Part shown: positions 43,914-52,830 of the stretch, piece by piece | Layout: every line of letters starts with the position of its first letter | How positions within the stretch are numbered: position 1 is the stretch's first letter | Assembly (NCBI RefSeq): GCF_963675455.1 | Contig: NZ_OY776217.1 | Span: 2,466,001-2,530,000, forward strand | Direction: 5' to 3' | DNA length: 64,000 nucleotides | Origin: Emcibacter sp. | GTDB taxonomy: Bacteria > Pseudomonadota > Alphaproteobacteria > Sphingomonadales > Emcibacteraceae | The notes under the pieces: model-generated | What the model was told of the DNA's origin: nothing | The model's input: the letters and a program-made list of their open reading frames with translations, nothing else | Database searches by the model: none | Translations under genes and position numbers: made by a program

Positions 43914-45284
43914 ATGACCGCCCGAGTACTTGTTGTTGACGACGTCATTCAGAATGTAAAACTCCTGGAAGCTAAATTATCCAGCGAGTATTTTGACGTC
44001 CTGACGGCAATGAACGGGGAAGAGGCGCTGGAGGTCATCGAGAAAGAGCAGCCCGACATCGTTCTGCTAGATGTGATGATGCCTGGCATGGACGGCTTTG
44101 AAGTCTGTCGGCATATCCGCGAAAATCCCAAATCAGCCCATATTCCGGTGGTTATGGTCACCGCGCTGGACCAGCCCAAGGACCGTGTCGCGGGGCTTGA
44201 GGCAGGGGCCGATGATTTCCTGACCAAACCGGTACAGGATACACCGTTGTTTGCCCGGGTCCGCTCCCTTGTGCGCCTGAAAATGCTGATGGATGAGCTG
44301 CGCATGCGTGAATCCACCGGTGAAAATTTCGGCGTCAACCTGTCCAATGAAAGTGGACCGGTCAGCATCTCCAATGCCAAGGCGCTTCTGATTGAGGATT
44401 ACGGACGGGTGGCCGAGCGGATTGGTCGTTATCTTGGCGATCTGGTGCATGTTGATGTGGATGATGTGGAAAGCGGCGAGATTTCCACGCCGGATCTGGA
44501 TAAATATGACCTGTTTATCATCAGCCTGAGCCTGAAGAATGTGGACGGGCTCCGGCTTTGCTCCCACCTCCGGTCGACGGAGAAAACCCGCCATACGCCT
44601 ATCCTGGTTCTGGTTGACGAAGGGGACGACAAACAGATGGTCCGGGCCATGGATATCGGTGTGACCGACTATATCACCCGGCCCATTGACAGTAATGAGC
44701 TGGTGGCGCGGACAAAATCCCAGCTTCGCCAGAAAAGATATGCCGCCCGGCTGCGCCGCAACATGAAGAAAAGCATGGAAATGGCCATGACCGATGCGGT
44801 CACCGGCCTCTATAACCGCCATTTCCTGTCGTCTCACCTTGACAATCTGATGTCGCCGGACAACGAGAAACGTTCCAATGTATCGCTCTTGATGATGGAC
44901 CTGGACCATTTCAAGGATGTCAATGACACCTATGGCCATGCGTCGGGAGATGAGGTTCTGCATGAATTTGCCAAGCGGATCAGCAACAACATTCGCGGCA
45001 TCGATCTGGCCGCCCGTTTCGGCGGTGAGGAATTTGTCGTCGTCATGTCCGAAACCGATCTGGAGTTCGCTTATTTCGTCGCCGAGCGCCTGCGCCGCAG
45101 TGTGGCAGAGGTGCCGTTTGAGATTTCCGGTTCCGAGGAGCCGATCAGCGTAACGGTCAGTATCGGTATTGCCCGCACAGGCGATAGCCGGCAATCCAGC
45201 ACCAAGCTTTTAGTCGCCGCCGATGAAGCCCTGTACCGGGCGAAAAACTCAGGCCGTAACCAGGTCTGCACCATCGAGGAATAG
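43914..45284 (+). CDS. pleD: Response regulator diguanylate cyclase PleD
   Basis: A 456-residue protein with two receiver domains and a GGDEF domain. The first receiver has the phospho-Asp in VLLDVMMPGMDG. The second is degenerate: its acceptor position reads IISLSLKNVDG, so it serves as a dimerisation adaptor, as in Caulobacter PleD. The catalytic domain has DAVTGLYNRHFL, GGEEF and an I-site RGID five residues before it. Phosphorylation dimerises and activates the enzyme. Confidence 0.96.
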   Translation: MTARVLVVDDVIQNVKLLEAKLSSEYFDVLTAMNGEEALEVIEKEQPDIVLLDVMMPGMDGFEVCRHIRENPKSAHIPVVMVTALDQPKDRVAGLEAGADDFLTKPVQDTPLFARVRSLVRLKMLMDELRMRESTGENFGVNLSNESGPVSISNAKALLIEDYGRVAERIGRYLGDLVHVDVDDVESGEISTPDLDKYDLFIISLSLKNVDGLRLCSHLRSTEKTRHTPILVLVDEGDDKQMVRAMDIGVTDYITRPIDSNELVARTKSQLRQKRYAARLRRNMKKSMEMAMTDAVTGLYNRHFLSSHLDNLMSPDNEKRSNVSLLMMDLDHFKDVNDTYGHASGDEVLHEFAKRISNNIRGIDLAARFGGEEFVVVMSETDLEFAYFVAERLRRSVAEVPFEISGSEEPISVTVSIGIARTGDSRQSSTKLLVAADEALYRAKNSGRNQVCTIEE

Positions 45285-45421
45285 ACCGGGGCGTGCCCCT
45301 TCTGCCGTCACTCAACATTCCCCTTTTGCTTATCTCCCGTCTTCAGGATAAACTGATCCTGTAAGTTTTCGACGTAAATGAATTTCTCATGAAAAAAATC
45401 TAATGACTGGATGTAAATATC

Positions 45422-46156
45422 TTGATTGACTGGATTTTTGACTATCATATCTGGGCAAGTCTGCTGTCGCTGACGGCTCTCGAAATCATTCTGGGCATCG
45501 ACAATGTGGTCTTCATTGCCTTGCTGGTCAATCACCTTCCTGAACGACAGCGGCACCAGGCTCGGCAGATAGGACTGATGTTGGCCTTGTTGATGCGGAT
45601 TGGTCTTTTGCTGGGAATTGTCTGGCTGATCGGCCTGAATGCACCGCTGTTCAATGTGTTTGAGTACTCTTTTTCCGCACGTGATCTGTTGATGCTTGGC
45701 GGCGGGTTGTTCCTGCTTGCCAAGGGAACTTCCAGCATTCATGACGAAGTCACCGGAGAACGCCAGGAAAACTACAGTCACTATACAAGTGGGTTCCTGC
45801 TGTCGGTGCTGCAGATCGTGGTGATCGACTTTGTTTTCTCGTTTGATTCCGTCCTGACTGCCGTGGGCCTGACCAGCAATGTCTGGGTCATCGTGGTGGC
45901 CATGGTGATTGCCATGCTGGCCATGCTGGTCTCCTCCCGGGTGATATCCGACTTTATCATGCGCTTTCCCACGCTCAAGATGCTGGCTTTTTCCTTTATC
46001 ATGATGATCGGCGTGTTTCTGGTGGCGGAGGGGCTCGGCTTCCATGTCCCCAAGGGCTATATCTATTTCGGTATGCTGTTCTCGTTGATGGTCGAAAGCC
46101 TGAACCTGCTGGCCCGTCGGAAACGGCAGAAGGCCGATGAAAAGGCGGATAAATGA
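45422..46156 (+). CDS. TerC-family membrane protein
   Basis: A 244-residue integral membrane protein with about seven helices. The family signature LTALEIILGIDNVVFIALL and VIDFVFSFDSVLTAVG carry the paired acidic residues of TerC/YoaE-type metal transporters, some of which export manganese. The start is TTG at 45422, chosen because the protein start then matches the family; no strong ribosome-binding site is visible. It overlaps the exoD-like gene by four bases. Confidence 0.9.
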   Translation: MIDWIFDYHIWASLLSLTALEIILGIDNVVFIALLVNHLPERQRHQARQIGLMLALLMRIGLLLGIVWLIGLNAPLFNVFEYSFSARDLLMLGGGLFLLAKGTSSIHDEVTGERQENYSHYTSGFLLSVLQIVVIDFVFSFDSVLTAVGLTSNVWVIVVAMVIAMLAMLVSSRVISDFIMRFPTLKMLAFSFIMMIGVFLVAEGLGFHVPKGYIYFGMLFSLMVESLNLLARRKRQKADEKADK

Positions 46157-46746
46157 GCAGTCATTACCCGCCGCCACGCCCGCTGTCGGTTGTTCTGACG
46201 GAACTAATGGATGGCCTGCAGGGAGAGATGGTTTCTCTCCAGCAAGTTTCCGACCAGATGGGAACGCGTGCCTACGGCGCCTTTATGGTGTTGCTGACAC
46301 TTCCCAATTTTATTCCGGGCCTGTCGCTGGTAAGCGGGGCCCTGATGGCCATTTTTTCGATGCAGATGGTGCTGGGTATAGAGCATCCCTGGCTTCCCGC
46401 CTTTATAGGTCGTTTTACCATTCCAAAGGCAAATTTAGTGAAGGCAATGGCGGTCATCCTGCCGCGGCTGCAGCTTTTCGAGCACCGGATCCGGCCTCGC
46501 TGGATCATTATGAACACCCAGGTTGCCATTCGCATCATGGGGCTGGTGGTGGTGTTTCTGTCACTGATCGTTATTCTGCCGATCCCCCTCAGCAATTTCA
46601 TTCCCTCCGTTGCCCTGCTGTTCATGGCTTTCGGCATGATGCAGAAGGACGGACTGGTGGTGCTCATAAGCGCGCTGATCGGCGTGTTGTATTCGGTCCT
46701 GTATCTCTGGCTTGTCTGGGACCTGGTGGCCCGGTTTCTTGCCTGA
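46153..46746 (+). CDS. ExoD-family membrane protein
   Basis: A 197-residue membrane protein of the ExoD family: LSVVLTELMDGLQGEMVSLQQVSDQMGTRAYGAFMVLLTLPNFIPG and four hydrophobic segments in the second half. ExoD was named for a role in exopolysaccharide production and alkaline tolerance in rhizobia; the molecular function is unknown. ATGA overlap with the terC gene indicates coupling. Confidence 0.9.
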   Translation: MSSHYPPPRPLSVVLTELMDGLQGEMVSLQQVSDQMGTRAYGAFMVLLTLPNFIPGLSLVSGALMAIFSMQMVLGIEHPWLPAFIGRFTIPKANLVKAMAVILPRLQLFEHRIRPRWIIMNTQVAIRIMGLVVVFLSLIVILPIPLSNFIPSVALLFMAFGMMQKDGLVVLISALIGVLYSVLYLWLVWDLVARFLA

Positions 46747-46821
46747 TTGACCGGTGTCATTGTCCTGTTGCCCTGAACGGCGTAAACTTGTTGCTGAAAC
46801 GGCAAACAGAGGAGCAGGGGC

Positions 46822-47403
46822 ATGACTAAGAAAATCCTGATTATTGACGGCCATCCGGACCCGGCGGAGCATTTGTGTCATGCGCTGGCGGCGGCTTACG
46901 CGGAGGGCGCGAAAGCCGGCGGCCATGAAACCCGCCATATCAAAGTGGCGATGCTCGATTTTCCCATGCTGCAGTCCATGGAGGACTATTACAAGGGCGA
47001 GCCCTGTCCCTCCATCCATGCCGCGCAGGCGGATATCACCTGGGCGGATCATATGGTGATCATCTTCCCTTTGTGGCTCGGTGGCCTGCCGGCGCTGTTC
47101 AAGGGCTTTCTGGAGCAGACTTTACGTCCCGGTTTTGCTTACGAAGAGAAGCAGGGCGGCTGGCCGGGCAAGAAGCTGAAGGACAAGAGTGCGCGGATCG
47201 TGGTCACCATGGGCATGCCCGCCTTGGCCTACCGCTGGTTTTTCTGTGCCCACAGCCTGAAAAACCTGAAACGCAATATCCTGAAATTCTGCGGCTTCAG
47301 TCCGGTCAAAGACACGCTGTTCGGCATGGTCGAGGCGGCCAGTGACGATAAGCGCAAAGGCTGGATCGAAAAGATGCGAAAGATGGGAAGAGGGGGAGAG
47401 TAG
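46822..47403 (+). CDS. Flavodoxin-fold NAD(P)H:quinone oxidoreductase-like protein
   Basis: A 193-residue cytosolic flavoprotein: KILIIDGHPDPAEHLCHALAAAYAEGA is the FMN/FAD phosphate loop of the KefF/NQO-type flavodoxin-like fold, and MVIIFPLWLGGLPALFKGFLEQTLRPGFAY is the second flavin contact. It would reduce quinones or other acceptors with NAD(P)H. AGAGGAG precedes the start. Confidence 0.9.
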   Translation: MTKKILIIDGHPDPAEHLCHALAAAYAEGAKAGGHETRHIKVAMLDFPMLQSMEDYYKGEPCPSIHAAQADITWADHMVIIFPLWLGGLPALFKGFLEQTLRPGFAYEEKQGGWPGKKLKDKSARIVVTMGMPALAYRWFFCAHSLKNLKRNILKFCGFSPVKDTLFGMVEAASDDKRKGWIEKMRKMGRGGE

Positions 47404-47494
47404 GGATTACGTTTTTTATCTTATATGTCGACACGATTAATAGTAGTGGATAATCTGTAATTATAAACCATTAGTGTGTTGGCGGAAGTGCTGG

Positions 47495-49027
47495 ATGAAG
47501 ACAAAAAAGAAGCAACTTGAAGATTGGGAAGTATCAATAATCAGAGCTATGCTTGCAAAAGGTGGTTACTCCAAGCAAGAGATATTAGCCTATTTTTCAA
47601 GGCCAGATAGATCAATCAACCAAGCAAGAGTTAGCGAGATTGAAGCCGGCAATGAAAGATATAATGGGATTGTTGCTGCCTCTGAAGAAGAGTTAGATGC
47701 CTTTCTAACCGACTGGAATAAAATAAGATTTCCGAGCAATCCCATCGATATAGATTTAGGTCCGGTGCATCCGGATACATTGAATCGCCTTTTTACGCTT
47801 AGAAATGCAGAAAATGGGATGGCTACGAAATTAGCTGTTTCAGAGACAGACACGGTGGAAGGTAAGAAGAGCTTCAACTGGGGATCGAGGGAGAAATACT
47901 CAAAAACACTTGCTGGATTCGCAAACAATAGAGGGGGATATATCCTCTTTGGAGTAGAAGATGGGTCTTTTGAAGTTTTGGGTATTAAAGAAGATCGCAT
48001 GGAACACTTTGATGTTCGAAAGGCCAATCAATACCTTTCAAGAATATTTAGTCAATCTCTACGAGTTGAAATTGGATCATTCACGAAAGATGGGAAATCC
48101 ATTGGTGTAATGTATGCTCATCCTTCTGAATCTAAACCCATAATTTGTAAGGTTGATGACGGGTTGTTTTCATCAGGGGCTATATACTTCCGATATCCAG
48201 GTGAGACGAGAACAATACAGGCACCAGAATTGGAAACACTGTTGCAGGAGAGGGATAAAAATAAAGGAAGTAGGCTTCTCGAGTTTGCCCACAAGGCGCA
48301 AGAGATAGGTGTCGATAATACTGCTCTACTTAATCTGGTTACTGGTTTGGTGGAGGGCAAGAATGGGAAATTCTTCATCGATGAAAAACTTTTATCCCAG
48401 ATCAACTTCATAAAAGAAGGCACATTTGATGAAAAGGATGGTGCTCCTGCACTCAGGATTCTTGGAGAACTTCAAACGCTAACCGGTGAAACGATCGTAA
48501 AAAGTATAAAGCTTAAGGAAAATATTTCTGAACGTGACATTATTGAGGATTTTTATAACCAATTGGATGTTGAAAATCCTACGGCATATATTGAACAGTT
48601 ATGTCACATTCAGCCGCTGTTTCTTCCAGTCTACTATTACATTTATTTGGCTAAGCTTCCGTTGGAAGAAGCCGTTAGTTTTTTAAATAGCGTGGAAACC
48701 AATTATCCTCAGCGCGTAAAAAAGCAGATAGAAAGAATAAGTGCAGGTAGGGTGGCACCTATCTTGCCAAAAGTTAACGGACTAGAGCAGACAGTCCTAA
48801 AAATTTATGGGGATAGCCCTGTTGTTGTTGAGGGTATTGACGATGCAAGAGAATATTTGAAAGCCCTACGTATCATCGATGCGAAAGAAGTTTCTTTAGA
48901 TAGAGTGCTGAGTATTTTTAAAACGCTTTTCACAAGGTTTGGAAATAATCCAAAACTTAGAAGTGAAATTCGCTACGCGATTGCTGATATTGACTTACGG
49001 TGGTTTCGTCCTCTTGTAAAAAAGTAG
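47495..49027 (+). CDS. AlbA_2-domain protein
   Basis: A 511-residue cytosolic protein. Residues about 1-75 look like a small helical/HTH segment (SKQEILAYFSRPDRSINQARVSEIEAG). Residues about 115-240 match the AlbA_2 (Schlafen-type) domain: ETDTVEGKKSFN, TLAGFANNRGGYILFGVEDGSFEVLGI and GAIYFRYPGETRTI. The C-terminal 270 residues are helical and not recognised. Proteins with this domain are found as putative regulators and in defence islands. The gene is clearly AT-richer than its neighbours, with codon use rich in A/T endings, so recent acquisition is likely. ATG at 47495 has GGCGGAAG upstream; GTG 47474 is less likely. Confidence 0.8.
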   Translation: MKTKKKQLEDWEVSIIRAMLAKGGYSKQEILAYFSRPDRSINQARVSEIEAGNERYNGIVAASEEELDAFLTDWNKIRFPSNPIDIDLGPVHPDTLNRLFTLRNAENGMATKLAVSETDTVEGKKSFNWGSREKYSKTLAGFANNRGGYILFGVEDGSFEVLGIKEDRMEHFDVRKANQYLSRIFSQSLRVEIGSFTKDGKSIGVMYAHPSESKPIICKVDDGLFSSGAIYFRYPGETRTIQAPELETLLQERDKNKGSRLLEFAHKAQEIGVDNTALLNLVTGLVEGKNGKFFIDEKLLSQINFIKEGTFDEKDGAPALRILGELQTLTGETIVKSIKLKENISERDIIEDFYNQLDVENPTAYIEQLCHIQPLFLPVYYYIYLAKLPLEEAVSFLNSVETNYPQRVKKQIERISAGRVAPILPKVNGLEQTVLKIYGDSPVVVEGIDDAREYLKALRIIDAKEVSLDRVLSIFKTLFTRFGNNPKLRSEIRYAIADIDLRWFRPLVKK

Positions 49028-49058
49028 GTGTACGTGGTTTTTACTCTGGATGTCTCAA

Positions 49059-49124
49059 AAACGAAAACCGGCCGGGGAAAACTCCACCGGCCGGATCGAA
49101 AAATTTGGGCAGGAAACCAAAATC
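49059..49124. repeat. 66-bp direct repeat with terminator, copy 1
   Basis: This copy matches 50150-50215 in 59 of 66 positions by eye. It begins directly at the stop codon of the CPBP gene. Read on the minus strand, two CCGGCCGG blocks flank a short loop and are followed by TTTTCGTTTTT, a rho-independent terminator for the CPBP gene. Confidence 0.85.
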
Positions 49125-49959
49125 ACCTGGTGATCATGCCCAATTTTCGATAAAAACCTGCGGCTACGATCAGCATAACAAGTCCCGGGATCAGGCCAAA
49201 CTCATCCCCCATCCATACTGTGTAGTCATTCTCAAGCGTCACTTTTGCGTAAAACTTTTGAATAAAGACATTGCTGCTCATATGAAAAATCACCGCAGTC
49301 CATAAACTTCCCGTCTTTAATCGCAGATAGGTCATAATGACTGAAGCGGACATGATATACAGGCTGAAACAAAACAACTGATATAAAAGGGGAGAGCCCT
49401 CAACGCCATAAAGCCCCAAAAAAATCAATGGAAAGTGAAAAGCTGTCCATAAGGCGCCGGAAATCAACGCTGTCATTTGCGGAGAAGCTATTTCCGAGAG
49501 TTGTTGCACCAGAAACCCTCGCCAGGCGAATTCCTCCCCTAGGACTGAAGGTAATGTCAATGCAAATGTGATGGTTGCCGTTATAAGGAAATGAAAACCC
49601 AACAAGGCTGTGTCCGGCCAATTTGCTAAACTATAATTCTCTCTCAGGTCGCCTGCATAGCCTTCATTATAAAAACCTCCGAAGCCCAAGATCCAGATTA
49701 AGCCGTAGGCCACGGATATGACCCCCAGGGGGATCAAATAACTGAGAATCTGTTCTTTATGGCGAAACCATTTCCACCCCAGATCAGAGATTTTAATATT
49801 ACATATCCAGCAGGTCACGATCGCGGCAAAGCCGACGGACATCATCAAGGGGGTCGCCTTTTGAAGCCTGAAAATCAACCAATAACCAACAAGATAAAAG
49901 AGAACTGATAACGTAATGAATATGAATATATTTTTATATGTCTGAGGTTTGGCTGACAT
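49123..49959 (-). CDS. CPBP-family intramembrane protease
   Basis: A 278-residue membrane protein with about eight hydrophobic segments and the CPBP (Abi/CAAX-protease) motifs: EEFAWRGFL (Glu-Glu-x3-Arg), FHFPLIFLG with a metal-binding His, and a later HMSSNVF. Prokaryotic members process peptides or act in self-immunity and signalling; a specific role cannot be given. It lies between two 66-bp direct repeats together with a possible transposase remnant, and its base composition is lower in GC than the core genes, all pointing to transfer. Confidence 0.88.
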   Translation of the reverse strand: MSAKPQTYKNIFIFITLSVLFYLVGYWLIFRLQKATPLMMSVGFAAIVTCWICNIKISDLGWKWFRHKEQILSYLIPLGVISVAYGLIWILGFGGFYNEGYAGDLRENYSLANWPDTALLGFHFLITATITFALTLPSVLGEEFAWRGFLVQQLSEIASPQMTALISGALWTAFHFPLIFLGLYGVEGSPLLYQLFCFSLYIMSASVIMTYLRLKTGSLWTAVIFHMSSNVFIQKFYAKVTLENDYTVWMGDEFGLIPGLVMLIVAAGFYRKLGMITR

Positions 49960-50035
49960 GAATTATCCCCTTATTTTTGTTTTTTTGCACAGATACAGTA
50001 ACCGCCTGACGGTTTCCGTTTTTGTGTGACGTAAT

Positions 50036-50131
50036 TTAAGCCGCCTCGATCATTTTGTCACCCTTTCCTGAATTTGTTGATTTTCTGGACGGCATTTCGG
50101 CCTTGAAGACCTCACAGGGTGTTCTGCATTG
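50036..50131 (-). pseudogene. Possible 3' remnant of a transposase
   Basis: A 31-codon stretch ends in TAA and begins in the middle of a protein: CRTPCEVFKAEMPS, then a polar tail ending MIEAA. TP-x-EVF is typical of the last residues of IS30-like DDE transposases. No start or upstream domain exists. It lies between the two 66-bp repeats, beside the CPBP gene. The match is short, so this is a weak call. Confidence 0.3.
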
Positions 50132-50149
50132 AATTGTGGTGCTGTTCAC

Positions 50150-50215
50150 AAACGAAAACCGGCCGGGGAAAATTCCACCGGCCGGTTCGACAAACTTTGG
50201 CAGGAACCAAAAATC
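50150..50215. repeat. 66-bp direct repeat with terminator, copy 2
   Basis: It begins directly after the rpmG stop codon. On the minus strand it has the same CCGGCCGG hairpin and following T-rich run as copy 1, so it is the natural terminator of rpmG. A partial echo (CCGGCCGGGGAAAATT) also occurs at 62995-63010. Confidence 0.85.
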
Positions 50216-50383
50216 TTATTTTATTTTATGTTCCTTGAATTCCACATGCTTGCGCACAACGGGGTCATATTTGCGCATGACCATTTTTTCCGTGATGTTG
50301 CGCGGATTCTTTTTGGCTACATAATAGAAGCCTGTGCCAGCCGTGCTGACGAGTTTGATTTTTACACTTGCGGGTTTCGCCAT
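50216..50383 (-). CDS. rpmG: 50S ribosomal protein L33
   Basis: A 55-residue protein: MAKPASVKIKLVSTAGTGFY, then YVAKKNPRNITEKMVMRKYDPVVRKHVEFKEHKIK. This is the Cys-free bacterial L33 of the large ribosomal subunit. It lies after rnr on the same strand, as in many alphaproteobacteria. The frame reads cleanly to a TAA followed at once by the terminator repeat. Confidence 0.96.
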   Translation of the reverse strand: MAKPASVKIKLVSTAGTGFYYVAKKNPRNITEKMVMRKYDPVVRKHVEFKEHKIK

Positions 50384-50505
50384 TTTTCTGGTCCCGATCC
50401 TTAATCTAAGAAATTGATTGAGCGGAAAATACAGTGATTGCGGGCGAAGTCAAGAGCCGAGTGCGGATTTCCCTAAAAAAATCCGCAGCCCGGCGGTGAA
50501 ATACT

Positions 50506-52815
50506 TCACGACCTCTGCCGCCGTCCCTTATTTGCCGGTTTGGCGCCCCTTGCGCCTGGTTTTCCTCCGGGTTTTGCCCCCGGTCTGCCTTTGCCGCGGC
50601 GGCCTTTGGCCTTGCCGGGGGCGCCGGGCCGTCCTGCCGCCTGCAGCAGGTTCTCGTCGATCATCTGCAATGTCAGGCCGCCGGTCACCGGATTCGCCTC
50701 CCGCAGTTTCACGGTGACCTTGTCACCAAGCTGATAGACGATATTGGTATATTCGCCTTCCAGCAGGTGCAGGTCCTTGTCATAGATGAAATAGTCGCCG
50801 ACAAGGCTGGATACCGGCACAATGCCGTCGCCGCCGCTGCCGGCCAGGGTGACGAACAGTCCTGCCCGGCTGACGCCGGAAATGGTGCCGTCAAAGACAT
50901 CGCCCACATGGTCGGACATATAGGCGGCCACATAACGATCGGTGGATTCCCGTTCCGCCAGCATGGCGCGCCGTTCCGTATCGGAAATATGCTGGGCGGT
51001 CTCGGCGAAATTCTCCCGGTCGTCCTTGCTCAGGCCGTCTTCGCCCAGTTTCAGGGCGCTGACCAGGGCCCGGTGCACCATCACATCGGAATAACGGCGG
51101 ATAGGGGAGGTGAAATGGGCATACTGTCCCAGCGACAGGCCGAAATGGCCGATATTGTCCGGCGAATAGATTGCCTGGGACTGGCTGCGCAAGACCACGG
51201 TATTGACAACACCTTCATGGGGCGTGTCCTTGACCTTGCGCAGGATATTGTTAAAGACCTTCGGTTTCATGACCTGGCCTTTGGCAAAGCTGTAATCCAG
51301 GCTTTGCAGGAATTCTCCGAGGGCCTCGAGCTTTTCCAGGGTCGGCTGGTCATGGATGCGGTACATGCAGGGCCAGTCCTTGTGCTGCAACTGCTGGGCC
51401 GCGGACACATTGGCCTGGATCATGAATTCCTCGACCAGTTGGTGGGCCGGCAGGACAAGCCGCGGCACAATGCTTTCGATATGGCCGTCTTCACCGAGGG
51501 TGATTTTCCGTTCCGGCACCTCAAGTTCCAGCGGCTCGCGGAAACGGCGGCCCTTCTGAAGGCACTCGTAAGCGCCCCACAGCGGTTTGATCACCGTGTC
51601 CATCAGCGGGGCGGCCTTTTTGCTAACCTTGCCGTCAATGGCCTGCTGATATTCTTCGTAAGACAGTCCGGCGGCGCTTCTCATCAGGCCGCGGACGAAT
51701 TTATGGCGTAGTTTCTTGCCGTTTTTGGCAAACCACATATGTACGGCCATGCAATAGCGGTCTTCGTTCTCTTTAAGCGAGCACAGGCCGTTGGAAAGAC
51801 GTTCCGGCAGCATCGGCACCACCCGGTCGGGGAAATAGACGCTGTTGCCGCGCAGGCGGGCGTCCTTGTCGAGGGCAGAGCCGGGCCGTACATAGCGGGC
51901 CACATCGGCGATGGCGACAATCACATGCCAGCCGCCTTCATTTTCGGGGTCCGTGTCCGGTTCGGCCCAGATGGCGTCGTCATGATCGCGGGCGTCGCTG
52001 GGGTCGATGGTGATCAGGGGAATATCCCTGAGGTCGGCCCGGCCGGCTTCCAGAACCGGAACTTCCGATTTTTCGGCTTCGGCCACGGCTTCGTCACTGA
52101 AATCCATGGGAATGCCGTGGGCATGCACGGCAATCAGGCTGATGGAGCGGGGTTCGTCCATGGCGCCGAGGCATTCTTTCACCCGGGCCGGTTTCGGTTC
52201 ACCGCGCCCGCCGCGACGGGCCTTGCCGGCCTCGATCAGGACAAGTTCGCCTTCTTTGGCGCCCTGCCAGTCCTTGCGGCCGATGACGTATATGTCGCGG
52301 TTTTTCTTGTCGGTGGGATAGACCAGCGCGACATTGTCGTCCTGCTGGCGGAAAAATCCCATGATCAGGCCGCCGGCGGTTTCCAGCTTGCGGATGACAC
52401 GGGCCACATAGCCGCTTTTGTCGTCACGGTTGCGGCTGAGCCGGGCCAGAATCCGGTCGCCGACGCCCACATTGCCCTTGCTTTCATGGGCTGGAATCAG
52501 GATGGTCGGCGGCGGGCCTTCTTCTTCCCAGTTCACGGGTTTGGCCTTCAGGTCACCCATTTTGTCGAGGCCGGTGATTTCAATCACACTGACCGGCGGC
52601 AAGCCGTCGTCCGGGTGGATCTGTTTCTTGTGGCCTTTTTTGAGAAGGTTGTCTTCTTTCATTTCCTGAAGCATGGCTTTCAGGAGGATGCGGTCGTCGC
52701 CGCGAATATGGAAGGCCCGGGCGATTTCGCGTTTGGTTTGTCTGTCCGGGTTTTTTTCCAGAAATTCAAGTACCTCTTCCTTTGACGGGAAGGGGATGTG
52801 TTTATTATCGTTCAT
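50506..52815 (-). CDS. rnr: Ribonuclease R
   Basis: A 769-residue 3'-5' exoribonuclease for structured RNA. Order: N-terminal HTH (EVLEFLEKNPDRQTKREIARAFHI), cold-shock domains, the RNB catalytic domain with the acidic cluster DPSDARDHDDAIWAE, the S1 domain (GDVFDGTISGVSRAGLFVTLAGSGGDGIVPVSSL) and a basic Gly/Lys/Arg/Pro-rich tail. It starts 15 bases after topA ends, so it is probably in the same operon. Confidence 0.96.
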   Translation of the reverse strand: MNDNKHIPFPSKEEVLEFLEKNPDRQTKREIARAFHIRGDDRILLKAMLQEMKEDNLLKKGHKKQIHPDDGLPPVSVIEITGLDKMGDLKAKPVNWEEEGPPPTILIPAHESKGNVGVGDRILARLSRNRDDKSGYVARVIRKLETAGGLIMGFFRQQDDNVALVYPTDKKNRDIYVIGRKDWQGAKEGELVLIEAGKARRGGRGEPKPARVKECLGAMDEPRSISLIAVHAHGIPMDFSDEAVAEAEKSEVPVLEAGRADLRDIPLITIDPSDARDHDDAIWAEPDTDPENEGGWHVIVAIADVARYVRPGSALDKDARLRGNSVYFPDRVVPMLPERLSNGLCSLKENEDRYCMAVHMWFAKNGKKLRHKFVRGLMRSAAGLSYEEYQQAIDGKVSKKAAPLMDTVIKPLWGAYECLQKGRRFREPLELEVPERKITLGEDGHIESIVPRLVLPAHQLVEEFMIQANVSAAQQLQHKDWPCMYRIHDQPTLEKLEALGEFLQSLDYSFAKGQVMKPKVFNNILRKVKDTPHEGVVNTVVLRSQSQAIYSPDNIGHFGLSLGQYAHFTSPIRRYSDVMVHRALVSALKLGEDGLSKDDRENFAETAQHISDTERRAMLAERESTDRYVAAYMSDHVGDVFDGTISGVSRAGLFVTLAGSGGDGIVPVSSLVGDYFIYDKDLHLLEGEYTNIVYQLGDKVTVKLREANPVTGGLTLQMIDENLLQAAGRPGAPGKAKGRRGKGRPGAKPGGKPGARGAKPANKGRRQRS

Positions 52816-52830
52816 ATTTTCCTGCGCCTG

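Noticed and set aside
50463..50486. Inverted repeat GCGGATTT/AAATCCGC after rnr, considered as a terminator
   Set aside because: No T-run follows on either strand; rpmG may be co-transcribed with rnr, so it was not listed as a terminator.
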